DNA from: Thermodesulfobium acidiphilum
GTDB taxonomy: Bacteria > Thermodesulfobiota > Thermodesulfobiia > Thermodesulfobiales > Thermodesulfobiaceae
Direction of reading: 5' to 3'
Length of the DNA stretch: 64,000 nt
NCBI RefSeq assembly: GCF_003057965.1
Contig: NZ_CP020921.1
Span: 1,710,795 to 1,774,794, forward strand
The position numbers and the translations under genes are program-made. Shown here in pieces: positions 26,542 to 34,220 of the stretch. The notes under the pieces were generated by a model. It saw nothing but the letters and a program-made list of their open reading frames with translations, had not been told where the DNA came from and did not search any database. The stretch's first letter is position 1. Each line of letters starts with the position of its first letter.

Positions 26542-27513
26542 TCATTCCCTCAGCACATCAGTAATTTTTATTGCCAAATTTTTACCAACCCTTCCAGGCA
26601 CTCCTAAAAATTTCAGCTTCTTTTCTATTTTAACATCAAGCGGTTTATCAACCTTTGTATCTAACAATAGAGTGTCACCTATCCTTAAATTAATCAAGTC
26701 TCTCAAGAGAATATGCATATGACCCAAACAGACCTGTAAGTTAACTATTACGTTCAAAACGTGCTGGTAAACGTATTCTTTTTCTATATCATTTTCTGCC
26801 TTTTTCTTTACAAAAAATCTTTGAGCAGAAAGATGATTAACTATTGGCTCTAACAAACTATATGGAATTGCTAAAGACATTATACCACTAAGGTCTCCGA
26901 TACCTATATCCATAGTTATTAACACAACCATTTCGTTTGCTGGAACAATTTGTGCGAATTCAGGGTTTGTTTCTGTTCCTACGAAGCTAAGACTTACGGG
27001 ATAGACTGTTCTCCATGCCTCTTCAAGAGCTACAAGATGCCTATCAACAATCTTAGCAATCAAAGCATTTTCTATGTCAGTTGGAGCCCTTGGACTAGGT
27101 GGCGGAAGCCCAGAACCACCTAACAATCTATCCACAAGAGCTAATGTAATATTTAGATTCATTTCCAAAACCATTGAAAGTCCTGTACTTTCCCAACTAA
27201 TTATTACAATCATTGCAGGAGGAATTAGCGAGTTTATAAATTCTTCATATGGGACTTGATCTATTGCAGAAAAATCTAACCTCATACTACCTCTTACCAG
27301 GCTTGAAAGAGAAGTTGCTACCAACCTTCCATACGTTTCATGAATCAATTCAAGCGTTCTAAGATGATCCCTTGAAAATTTACTAGGTCTTTTGAAGTCA
27401 TAAGTCTTTACAGTCTTTTCTGGTTCTTTTTCAAGTAAATCAGCACTAACTTGACCTGTATTAAAGGCATTCAGGATTGCATCTATTTCATCTTGACTTA
27501 AAACATCAGCCAT
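26542..27513 (-). CDS. fliM: Flagellar motor switch protein FliM
   Basis: A 323-residue component of the C-ring. The N-terminus ADVLSQDEIDAILNAFNTG is the CheY-binding segment; the middle domain contains ALVDRLLGGSGLPP, and the C-terminal SpoA domain ends VPGRVGKNLAIKITDVL. Length matches the family. It starts on the stop codon of motA and leaves four bases before fliY. In most operons of this type, motB and fliL would sit between motA and fliM, and they do not here. Confidence 0.95.
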   Translation of the reverse strand: MADVLSQDEIDAILNAFNTGQVSADLLEKEPEKTVKTYDFKRPSKFSRDHLRTLELIHETYGRLVATSLSSLVRGSMRLDFSAIDQVPYEEFINSLIPPAMIVIISWESTGLSMVLEMNLNITLALVDRLLGGSGLPPPSPRAPTDIENALIAKIVDRHLVALEEAWRTVYPVSLSFVGTETNPEFAQIVPANEMVVLITMDIGIGDLSGIMSLAIPYSLLEPIVNHLSAQRFFVKKKAENDIEKEYVYQHVLNVIVNLQVCLGHMHILLRDLINLRIGDTLLLDTKVDKPLDVKIEKKLKFLGVPGRVGKNLAIKITDVLRE

Positions 27514-28307
27514 TATGCACTAACTCTTTCCTTTTCTTTTTGTGTTTCATATGCTAGCCTTAGCGTTGGAGGCAAAAATACCTTCAATTTTTCCTCTATT
27601 ATCCTTGGGTTATCTCCTGCCTGTATTGAGAGTATACCTTCCATTATCATTGTCTTAATTTGCGCTTCCTCCTTACTCCTTACGCCCAATTTCCCAGCAA
27701 TGGGCAAAAACACAAGATTGGCCACACCCACGCCATATAAAGTAGCTATGAAGGCACCAGCAATCGCCTGGCTGACGCCGCTTGGGTCTTCCAGATTTGC
27801 TAGCATGTGAACAAGACCCATAACAGTACCAAGAATACCTAAAGTAGGTGCAAATCCCCCTAATCCTATAAAGAAATTTTCACCCAACTTGTGTCTTGCT
27901 TCCATTATTTCTAAATCATTTTCTAAAATTGCCCTAACCAGTTCTGGATCAACAGCATCTACTACCAGTTGAACCCCCCTCTTCATAAACAGATCATCAA
28001 CACCCTCAAGCTCAGCCTCAAGGGATAATAGGCCTTCTCTCCTGGCCTTTTCTGCAAGTCTAACAATTTGATCTATAACTTTCACCGGGTTATCCTTTGG
28101 CGCAAAAAATGCCTTTCTAACTATTTTTGGGACCATTTTTAATTGATCTACAGTTGTGTTTATGACTACAGCACCAGTAGTACCACCAAGTACTAGCACA
28201 AATGCAGGCAAGCTCAGATAATGGGAAAACGAGCCACCCTCAATAATAACAGATAAAGTTATAGATCCAAAAGCAATGATAAAACCTGCAATTGTTGCTA
28301 TGTCCAT
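27513..28307 (-). CDS. motA: Flagellar stator protein MotA
   Basis: A 264-residue inner-membrane stator subunit. Four membrane helices, the cytoplasmic loop with LLSLEAELEGVDDLFMKRG and the conserved Pro region in GFAPTLGILGTVMGLVHMLANLEDPS are all present. MotA conducts protons (or sodium, as MotP) with MotB. The gene ends on the start of fliM; no motB is in the window, so its partner must be encoded elsewhere. Confidence 0.94.
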   Translation of the reverse strand: MDIATIAGFIIAFGSITLSVIIEGGSFSHYLSLPAFVLVLGGTTGAVVINTTVDQLKMVPKIVRKAFFAPKDNPVKVIDQIVRLAEKARREGLLSLEAELEGVDDLFMKRGVQLVVDAVDPELVRAILENDLEIMEARHKLGENFFIGLGGFAPTLGILGTVMGLVHMLANLEDPSGVSQAIAGAFIATLYGVGVANLVFLPIAGKLGVRSKEEAQIKTMIMEGILSIQAGDNPRIIEEKLKVFLPPTLRLAYETQKEKERVSA

Positions 28308-28310
28308 ATA

Positions 28311-28538
28311 TTAATCCTTGTTTTCAGATGTATTTTGCATCCTAGCTTTAACAAACCTTAAACCTATCTTTTTATTATAATCGATTATCTTTTCTACTAT
28401 TTCTTCGGGAGACTCCTTCACCATAAATTTTTTACCTGTAAAGAGAGTTATAGTTGTATCAGGCGAACTCTCTATAGATTCTATCAGATCAGAATTCAAA
28501 ATAAATTCTGCATCGTTTAGTTTTGTTAATTTTATCAT
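28311..28538 (-). CDS. flbD: FlbD-family flagellar protein
   Basis: A 75-residue protein. MIKLTKLNDAEFILNSDLIESIESSPDTTITLFTGKKFMV is the FlbD (SwrD-like) signature. In Bacillus, SwrD raises motor power. It overlaps the short hook-like gene by four bases and ends three bases before motA, the usual place for this gene. Confidence 0.92.
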   Translation of the reverse strand: MIKLTKLNDAEFILNSDLIESIESSPDTTITLFTGKKFMVKESPEEIVEKIIDYNKKIGLRFVKARMQNTSENKD

Positions 28539-29302
28539 ACTATAAGTCCTATTGCAGTCTTAAGCATATTATCACTCGTAGTAATGGCTTGAGCATTTAC
28601 CTGATAAGTTCTCTCGTAATCTATTAAATTGGTCATTTGGGTTGCAAGATCAGTATTTGAACCTTCTAACGCATTTTGGATTATTGAATAATTGCTACTA
28701 AGTGTTACCGGACTGCCTGAATTTATAGAAGCACTAAAATTATTTCCTCCGACGTTTATAAGAGCATTTTTATTTATAAAATCAACCACCATAATTTTTC
28801 CATCTAAAACGGATTGACCATTTGTGAAATTCGAATAAACAGAACCGTCCGGATTGACTGTAAAATTTACAAAATTTTTAGCAGTAGTATTTATATTTAT
28901 GTTGCCATTTGTGCCCTGTACATACAAACCATCGACAGTCACAAGGTTACCATTGCTATCCAGGCTAAAGGATCCATCCCTCGTGTAATAGGTTTTTGTA
29001 CCGTCAGAAACAACAAAGAAACCGCTTCCGTTGATTGCAAGATCCGTAGGGTTATTAGTTGTTAGAACTGGTCCTTGAGTAAACGAGAACGATGTAGAAT
29101 TAAGCTTAGAACCTATTCCGATTTGAAGAGGATTTGTCCTTGAGGTTGCAAATGAAAGTTCCTGTGATAAGATATCAGCAAAAGTAGGATTGCTTTCTTT
29201 GAATCCGGTCGTATTAACGTTTGAAATATTGTTTGCTACCACATCTAGGGCGCTTTGGCTGGACAAAGCGCCGCTTGTAGCGGTAAAAATAGAATTATCC
29301 AT
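28535..29302 (-). CDS. Flagellar hook-basal body protein, second FlgE/FlgG-like gene
   Basis: A 255-residue axial protein. It has the N-terminal rod-hook motif SALDVVANNISNVNTTGFKESN and the C-terminal DLATQMTNLIDYERTYQVNAQAITTSDNML with a small domain in between (LAINGSGFFVV, YTRDGSFSLD). At this length it is closer to FlgF/FlgG or a minimal FlgE than to the large hook protein that precedes it by 31 bp. It may be a second hook or hook-adjacent subunit. Confidence 0.85.
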   Translation of the reverse strand: MDNSIFTATSGALSSQSALDVVANNISNVNTTGFKESNPTFADILSQELSFATSRTNPLQIGIGSKLNSTSFSFTQGPVLTTNNPTDLAINGSGFFVVSDGTKTYYTRDGSFSLDSNGNLVTVDGLYVQGTNGNININTTAKNFVNFTVNPDGSVYSNFTNGQSVLDGKIMVVDFINKNALINVGGNNFSASINSGSPVTLSSNYSIIQNALEGSNTDLATQMTNLIDYERTYQVNAQAITTSDNMLKTAIGLIV

Positions 29303-29332
29303 AACTTTAACCTCCTAAAAATTCGCAAACTC

Positions 29333-31021
29333 CTACGGGGCAGCTTTTAACGATAATAGTTCCTGAAGCATTTGATCTGATGTAGTTATAACTCTTGCGT
29401 TTGCCTCATAACCTCTTTCGGTAGTAATCAAATTCGTAAACTGCTGAGAAAGGTCTACATTGGACATCTCAAGGGCGCTTGGAATAATTGTTCCAATACC
29501 ACCAGAACCAGCAGCACCAATTTGTGCAGTTCCAGAATTCGAAGAAGTGCTATATATGTTTGATCCGTTACTGGTTAAGCCTGATGGATTTGGGAAATTG
29601 GCAAGTGCAATCTGACCTATAGCATTTGTAAGGCCATTAGAATAAGTACCGGTAATAACACCTGACTGATCTATTGAATAGCTCTGTAAAGAACCAGAAG
29701 AATAACCATCTTGACTGGCAAAGTTCAGACTGGAAGAGCCTCCATATTGTGTCATGCCAAAAAAGTTAATTGTGGGAGTCCATGGAGTAGATGCACCAGT
29801 AGATGGATTTATTAAAAGTGTTGCTGTAGAGCTAGAAGGAGTTGGATAAGTAGTCGTAACATTTGAAAGCGAACCATTAGAGTTAAAAGTTAAGGTTCCA
29901 TAACCAGAAGTAGCATAAACATTTGACACAGGAGTAGTACCTACATCAGTAGGTACATAAGAAAAACCATTAAGCCCTGTAGCAGCACCTGTAGAACCAT
30001 CATTTTCAGTAATTTGGAGCCAGTTAGTGCCATAAGTTCCTGTTGGATCCACCAGTTTTGACTGCAGGTTAACACTTCCAGGTGTTGTAGTGCTATTGCT
30101 TGCTACAAAATAGTTCTTTAGTATTTGATCGTTATTTATAGCGTTTATAACCTTTTGTTCTATAGTGGAAGGGCTATCACCATTTTGAACCGTAATAGTT
30201 AAGTTGTATGGTACATTGTCGCCAACAATACTCTGAATTGCATAACCATTAAAAGAAAGAGTTATGTTGCCAGTTTGAGTAGCCCCTATGGGAGCAGAAG
30301 AAGCAGTCTTACTGGGAACATTAGCCGATGGAAGTGTCGTTAGAGTTCTCCACTTCCACGTGTTTTGAGCTCCAGTTGGAGTTATAACTGTAGTAACAGA
30401 GTGAGATACACCAAGAGAATCATATATTGCTCCAGATGAAGTAACGGCATATGGCGTACTGGAAGTTGAAGTGTTCGCATATTGGGATGCGTCAAGATTT
30501 CCCGTCATGGTAATGTTGTTTGACTGTTTTGCTGGCATGGATTGTCCTATAGGAATTTTTAGATCAGATACAGGACCTGAAGGATTCACTACTCCACTAG
30601 AGTCAGCTTGCCAGCCTTGAACTTTGAGACCTGCGCTGTTTACGAGATTTCCGTTTGCATCTACATTAAATGAGCCGTCTCTAGTATAGAAATTTTGAGA
30701 GCCGTTATTCACAATAAAAAAGCCGTTACCCTGTATAGCAAGATCAGTATTTACTCCAGTATTTTCAGTAGAGGAGCTGGTAAAAGGGGTAGAAATAGCA
30801 GCAATTTGAGTGCCCAAACCAATTTGCATTGGGTTAATCCCCCCCAAACCGTTTTGAGGAGCTGAAGCCCCGCTCAAAGTTTGAGAAAGCATCTGAGAAA
30901 AAGTAACTGTACTTGCCTTAAAACCAATCGTATTAACGTTTGCAATGTTGTTGCCTATAACGTCCATAGCCGTCTGGTTATTTTGTAAACCACTAACAGC
31001 AGAAGACATAGCTCTTAACAT
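29333..31021 (-). CDS. flgE: Flagellar hook protein FlgE
   Basis: A 562-residue hook subunit. The N-terminal LQNNQTAMDVIGNNIANVNTIGFKAS and the C-terminal DLSQQFTNLITTERGYEANARVITTSDQMLQEL are the paired coiled-coil ends of FlgE. The long Ser/Thr/Asn-rich middle (about residues 160-470) forms the surface domains and explains the size above the common 400-450. It lies between the TIGR02530 gene and the second hook-like gene. Confidence 0.93.
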   Translation of the reverse strand: MLRAMSSAVSGLQNNQTAMDVIGNNIANVNTIGFKASTVTFSQMLSQTLSGASAPQNGLGGINPMQIGLGTQIAAISTPFTSSSTENTGVNTDLAIQGNGFFIVNNGSQNFYTRDGSFNVDANGNLVNSAGLKVQGWQADSSGVVNPSGPVSDLKIPIGQSMPAKQSNNITMTGNLDASQYANTSTSSTPYAVTSSGAIYDSLGVSHSVTTVITPTGAQNTWKWRTLTTLPSANVPSKTASSAPIGATQTGNITLSFNGYAIQSIVGDNVPYNLTITVQNGDSPSTIEQKVINAINNDQILKNYFVASNSTTTPGSVNLQSKLVDPTGTYGTNWLQITENDGSTGAATGLNGFSYVPTDVGTTPVSNVYATSGYGTLTFNSNGSLSNVTTTYPTPSSSTATLLINPSTGASTPWTPTINFFGMTQYGGSSSLNFASQDGYSSGSLQSYSIDQSGVITGTYSNGLTNAIGQIALANFPNPSGLTSNGSNIYSTSSNSGTAQIGAAGSGGIGTIIPSALEMSNVDLSQQFTNLITTERGYEANARVITTSDQMLQELLSLKAAP

Positions 31022-31074
31022 ATTTTACCCTCCTTAAATTTTTCGAGGGCCTCCGACATGCGGTCCAGCCCATT

Positions 31075-31428
31075 TTATAATATTATTGCACTATCAATAT
31101 TTGTAAAAACATTATCCTTTAAGTTCTCTTGACTTACAGCAGTTATAATCGTTTTGCTTTTTGGATTGACTACAAAAGCCTTGTTGTCCATAAGCACAAG
31201 AGATTCTTTTGAACCCTTTTTTGCAAGCCTTTCCATAGCATAGTTCATTCTTGAAATATCTTGAGAGCTAAGGCTTATACCCCTTGATTCAAGGCGCTTT
31301 GAGGCATGATTGGTAAAGTTTATACTGCTAATTTCGTTATTTAATATCTCAGCAAAACTTGAATCTGACTGAAGTTTTGTAAAACTCTTATTTGAAATGC
31401 CTTGTCCTTGAATTTTGTCTATCTTCAT
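31075..31428 (-). CDS. Flagellar operon protein of the TIGR02530 type
   Basis: A 117-residue protein found between flgD and flgE in many Gram-positive-like and deep-branching flagellar operons. FTNHASKRLESRGISLSSQDISRMNYAMERLAKKGSKESLVLMDNKAFVVNPKSKTIITAV is typical. Its function is unknown; location suggests a role in hook assembly. It overlaps flgD by four bases. Confidence 0.88.
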   Translation of the reverse strand: MKIDKIQGQGISNKSFTKLQSDSSFAEILNNEISSINFTNHASKRLESRGISLSSQDISRMNYAMERLAKKGSKESLVLMDNKAFVVNPKSKTIITAVSQENLKDNVFTNIDSAIIL

Positions 31429-31844
31429 AAAACGCTTACTATGTTAGAAAGATTTATAGTAGAACCGTTATCTAAAACTAAAGATGGATTGTTATTACTT
31501 ATAGTTACCTGAGTAACTGTAGCGCTTTGTGTGCTGTTGTCAGCAGCTGTATATTGAATTTTTTTACCTATTAAGCTAGTAGCATATAGGTTATTTATGT
31601 TTACCACAGATTCTTGAACAGCATTACTCATGTTTGTCATCTGTTGTGTGGTAGTAAGAGCTGATAACTCATTCATAAATTCACTTGTACTCATAGCATT
31701 AAGTGGATCTTGATTTTTTAGTTGAGCAATCAAAAGAGTCAAAAAAGCATTGGTGTTTGCCAGGCTATTAGCGCTTGAACTTGAACTAGAATTAGAACTT
31801 GTACTGACATTATTACTCGTCGAACCAACGCTTGAAACTGACAT
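31425..31844 (-). CDS. flgD: Flagellar hook capping protein FlgD
   Basis: A 139-residue hook-cap protein. An N-terminal Ser/Asn-rich stretch leads to NAFLTLLIAQLKNQDPLNAMSTSEFMNELSALTTTQQMTNM, the conserved cap region. The C-terminal Ig and Tudor-like domains of longer FlgD are reduced to a short SLIGKKIQYTAADNSTQ...NLSNIVSVL stretch, as in the short type seen in other bacteria. The upstream gene is fliK. Confidence 0.92.
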   Translation of the reverse strand: MSVSSVGSTSNNVSTSSNSSSSSSANSLANTNAFLTLLIAQLKNQDPLNAMSTSEFMNELSALTTTQQMTNMSNAVQESVVNINNLYATSLIGKKIQYTAADNSTQSATVTQVTISNNNPSLVLDNGSTINLSNIVSVL

Positions 31845-31862
31845 TTCAATACCTCCTTTTTC

Positions 31863-33512
31863 TTATACTCTTATATCAACACCGTCTTTAAGACTTTGAA
31901 TACCCGTTATAAGTGCAGTATCTAAAGAAACGTTATTATTATTATTTAAAGGATAAATTACATGACTGAAATTCTGGTTAAACCCCTGGTCCTTCTGGTC
32001 GGAATTTATATAGACATTTACATTATTTGGCGCAAAGCCATTTGATTGTAAAATCTGTCTAAAATCTTGCATATTCGATAAAATAGCGTGTTTTGCAAGA
32101 TCGTCTACAACAAAAAAGGTCATGTTTACGGAATTTGTAGCCCTATCAAGTGATACGTTTAGCTTTACTTTACCCAGATCTGGTGGTTCTAGTAAAAATT
32201 CTATGTCTTTTGGAGAATTAAATCTCAAATCCTGCATCATGTTCTGGATCTTTTGATATGCGTCCAGTGAAATGGAATGATACGACATGCTCTGGTTTGG
32301 CGTTACAATATTATTGATTATTGACAATTGGGGACCTAGCAAATTTGAAGAGATAGCTTCATTGGCATCTGTTAATTTGTTTTCAGATGAGTTAGACAAA
32401 GAATTTGCCTGATTAAAACCAGAGGCTATTTGCCCAGAGAGAAGGTTAGCAACCGTAATTTGAGAGTTCACAGAAGAAGGGATACTTAGGTTACTGAGTA
32501 TCTGAGAAGTTATAGTGTTTGAGATATTTTGTGCTACAGACTGATTCTGATAATTAAAAGCTTGTTGATTTAAGTTCTGAGAAGATGTTAGAGTTCCTGT
32601 AATAGAGCTTGATAAATTTGGTTGATTTATAAAGACTTGAGAATTTAATGCTAACTGTGAAGTACTAAATGATTTGTCAGAAATAGTCTGCAAATTTTGT
32701 GAAAGATTTGACAAAGTATTTAAAGAACTAGAGTTTATTAAAGTAGTATCATTTTCTCCAGAATTATCCTGAGAAATATTTGTAGAGCTTTGCAAAGCCT
32801 GAATAGAGTTTAAATTAAAAGGAGTGCTATTCTGAGCTAACTGACTAGAAGGGGTTAAATTAGCAGTTTGAATAAGTGTGCTTTGAGACGTTGATTGTGC
32901 TTGAGGAACAGTTAATTGAGATTCTAATAAGAAGGGGCTTTGAGTATTTGTTTGTATAGTACTTAATACATTAGAGTTATTCTGAATATTGATTGCACCG
33001 TTACTTGCTTGAGAACTTAAGACAGGAGAAGAATTTAAAATATCAGCTAACTGTAGAGGAATTATTTGAGCATCTTGCAATGGCCCCAAGATTTGGATAT
33101 CTGGTTGAGTTAGAGTAGGGTTGCTTTTGTTAGTTTGATCTTTTAAAGCACTTTGAGCGCTATTTTGATCCTGAGACAAATTTAAACCCAAAACAACAGG
33201 GATTTGACCTGACAAATTTATAACAGGCATCTGATTTGGCATCTGAATAAGTACCAAAGAAGATTGTATTTGGCCAGAAACGCTTTGATCGCTACTTTCA
33301 CTTCCTGGTTGTAATTGAGATTTTGGATTAGTAGTTTGGATATTAATTTGTGAGCTTTGGGCTGTATTGACTTCGTTTTGGGCAAATTCGCTAACAAGTT
33401 GTTCTAAAATTGAAGAAAAAACCTCATCTTGCGAGATAGATGATTGATTCGGATTCGGCACAGAATTGCCCGACTGCAATATAGGTAGATTTGCCAAAGG
33501 CGAAGAGTTCAA
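31863..33512 (-). CDS. fliK: Flagellar hook-length control protein FliK
   Basis: A 549-residue secreted ruler. Most of it (about residues 1-410) is low complexity, rich in Gln, Asn and Ser. The C-terminal domain is the FliK core: DLRFNSPKDIEFLLEPPDLGKVKLNVSL, MTFFVVDDLAKHAILSNMQDFRQILQSNGFAPNNVNVY. The start ATG has AAAGGAGG upstream. It is the first gene of the flagellar operon and has a possible sigma-28 promoter in front. Confidence 0.9.
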   Translation of the reverse strand: MNSSPLANLPILQSGNSVPNPNQSSISQDEVFSSILEQLVSEFAQNEVNTAQSSQINIQTTNPKSQLQPGSESSDQSVSGQIQSSLVLIQMPNQMPVINLSGQIPVVLGLNLSQDQNSAQSALKDQTNKSNPTLTQPDIQILGPLQDAQIIPLQLADILNSSPVLSSQASNGAINIQNNSNVLSTIQTNTQSPFLLESQLTVPQAQSTSQSTLIQTANLTPSSQLAQNSTPFNLNSIQALQSSTNISQDNSGENDTTLINSSSLNTLSNLSQNLQTISDKSFSTSQLALNSQVFINQPNLSSSITGTLTSSQNLNQQAFNYQNQSVAQNISNTITSQILSNLSIPSSVNSQITVANLLSGQIASGFNQANSLSNSSENKLTDANEAISSNLLGPQLSIINNIVTPNQSMSYHSISLDAYQKIQNMMQDLRFNSPKDIEFLLEPPDLGKVKLNVSLDRATNSVNMTFFVVDDLAKHAILSNMQDFRQILQSNGFAPNNVNVYINSDQKDQGFNQNFSHVIYPLNNNNNVSLDTALITGIQSLKDGVDIRV

Positions 33513-33578
33513 ACTTTCACCTCCTTTCTATCTTCAAAATTATATATTTCCTTATTAGAAAATATCTTCTCTTATGAT

Positions 33579-33606
33579 TTATCGACAAAAATACTAATTT
33601 TATTTA
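33579..33606 (-). promoter_or_regulatory. Possible sigma-28 flagellar promoter
   Basis: On the minus strand, TAAA (33606-33603) and GTCGATAA (33586-33579) are 16 bp apart, close to the TAAA-N15-GCCGATAA consensus of FliA, about 70 bp upstream of fliK. Late control by FliA would be unusual for hook genes, so this is tentative. Confidence 0.4.
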
Positions 33607-33629
33607 AAAAGGGGTAGAAATCTAAAAGG

Positions 33630-34220
33630 TCAGGCAGATTTTGAGGTAAGGATCTTTTCAACCATGTCACAGATTATGTGCTCAATCATAATATGACATT
33701 CCTGTATTCTTGGAACGTTTTTTGACGGAACGCTTATACAGATATCAGATAGTTTTTCCATTTCATTTCCAGCCATACCTGTAAGCGAGATTGTGCTTAT
33801 ATGATAAAGTTGAGCAATTCTTAGCGCCTTTATTAAATTTTTAGAATTCCCACTTGTCGAAATGGCAAAAAAGACGTCACCCATTTCACCTAGCGCTTCA
33901 ATCTGTCTTGCAAAAATGCTTTCATATCCAAAATCATTTGAAATAGCTGTAATAATTGAAGTATCAGTAGTAAGGGCTATAGCTTTTAGAGCTTTCCTTT
34001 CCAACAAAAATCTACCAACAAACTCTGCTGCAATGTGCTGTGAATCAGCAGCACTACCACCATTTCCCGCAATCAAAAGTTTTTTCCCAGACCTTAGCGC
34101 TGCAGATATAACTTTAACGCTCATTTTAACAGTTTCTAAAAATCTATCATCAGAAAGCAACTTATCTTTTAACTCCAGGGCTTCAGATATTGCTTTTCTG
34201 ATTTCATCCTCTACAATCAT
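33630..34220 (-). CDS. gmhA: Phosphoheptose (sedoheptulose 7-phosphate) isomerase
   Basis: A 196-residue SIS-domain isomerase that starts heptose synthesis for lipopolysaccharide core or glycosylation. SGKKLLIAGNGGSAADSQHIAAEFVGRFLLERKALKAIALTTDTS is the characteristic active-site region, and the Glu-His pair near the C-terminus (QECHIMIEHIICDMVEK) is kept. It overlaps the glycosyltransferase gene by four bases, which points to a common role in sugar attachment at the cell surface. Other heptose genes (gmhB, hldE, waaC) are not in the window. Confidence 0.92.
   Translation of the reverse strand: MIVEDEIRKAISEALELKDKLLSDDRFLETVKMSVKVISAALRSGKKLLIAGNGGSAADSQHIAAEFVGRFLLERKALKAIALTTDTSIITAISNDFGYESIFARQIEALGEMGDVFFAISTSGNSKNLIKALRIAQLYHISTISLTGMAGNEMEKLSDICISVPSKNVPRIQECHIMIEHIICDMVEKILTSKSA

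Noticed and set aside
30353-30368. TTCCACGTG, half of a parS site
   Set aside because: Only one half matches and it lies in the hook-protein coding region.
31863-33512. Low-complexity Q/N/S region as a prion-like or adhesin protein
   Set aside because: The C-terminal domain and position show it is FliK, in which such regions are normal.
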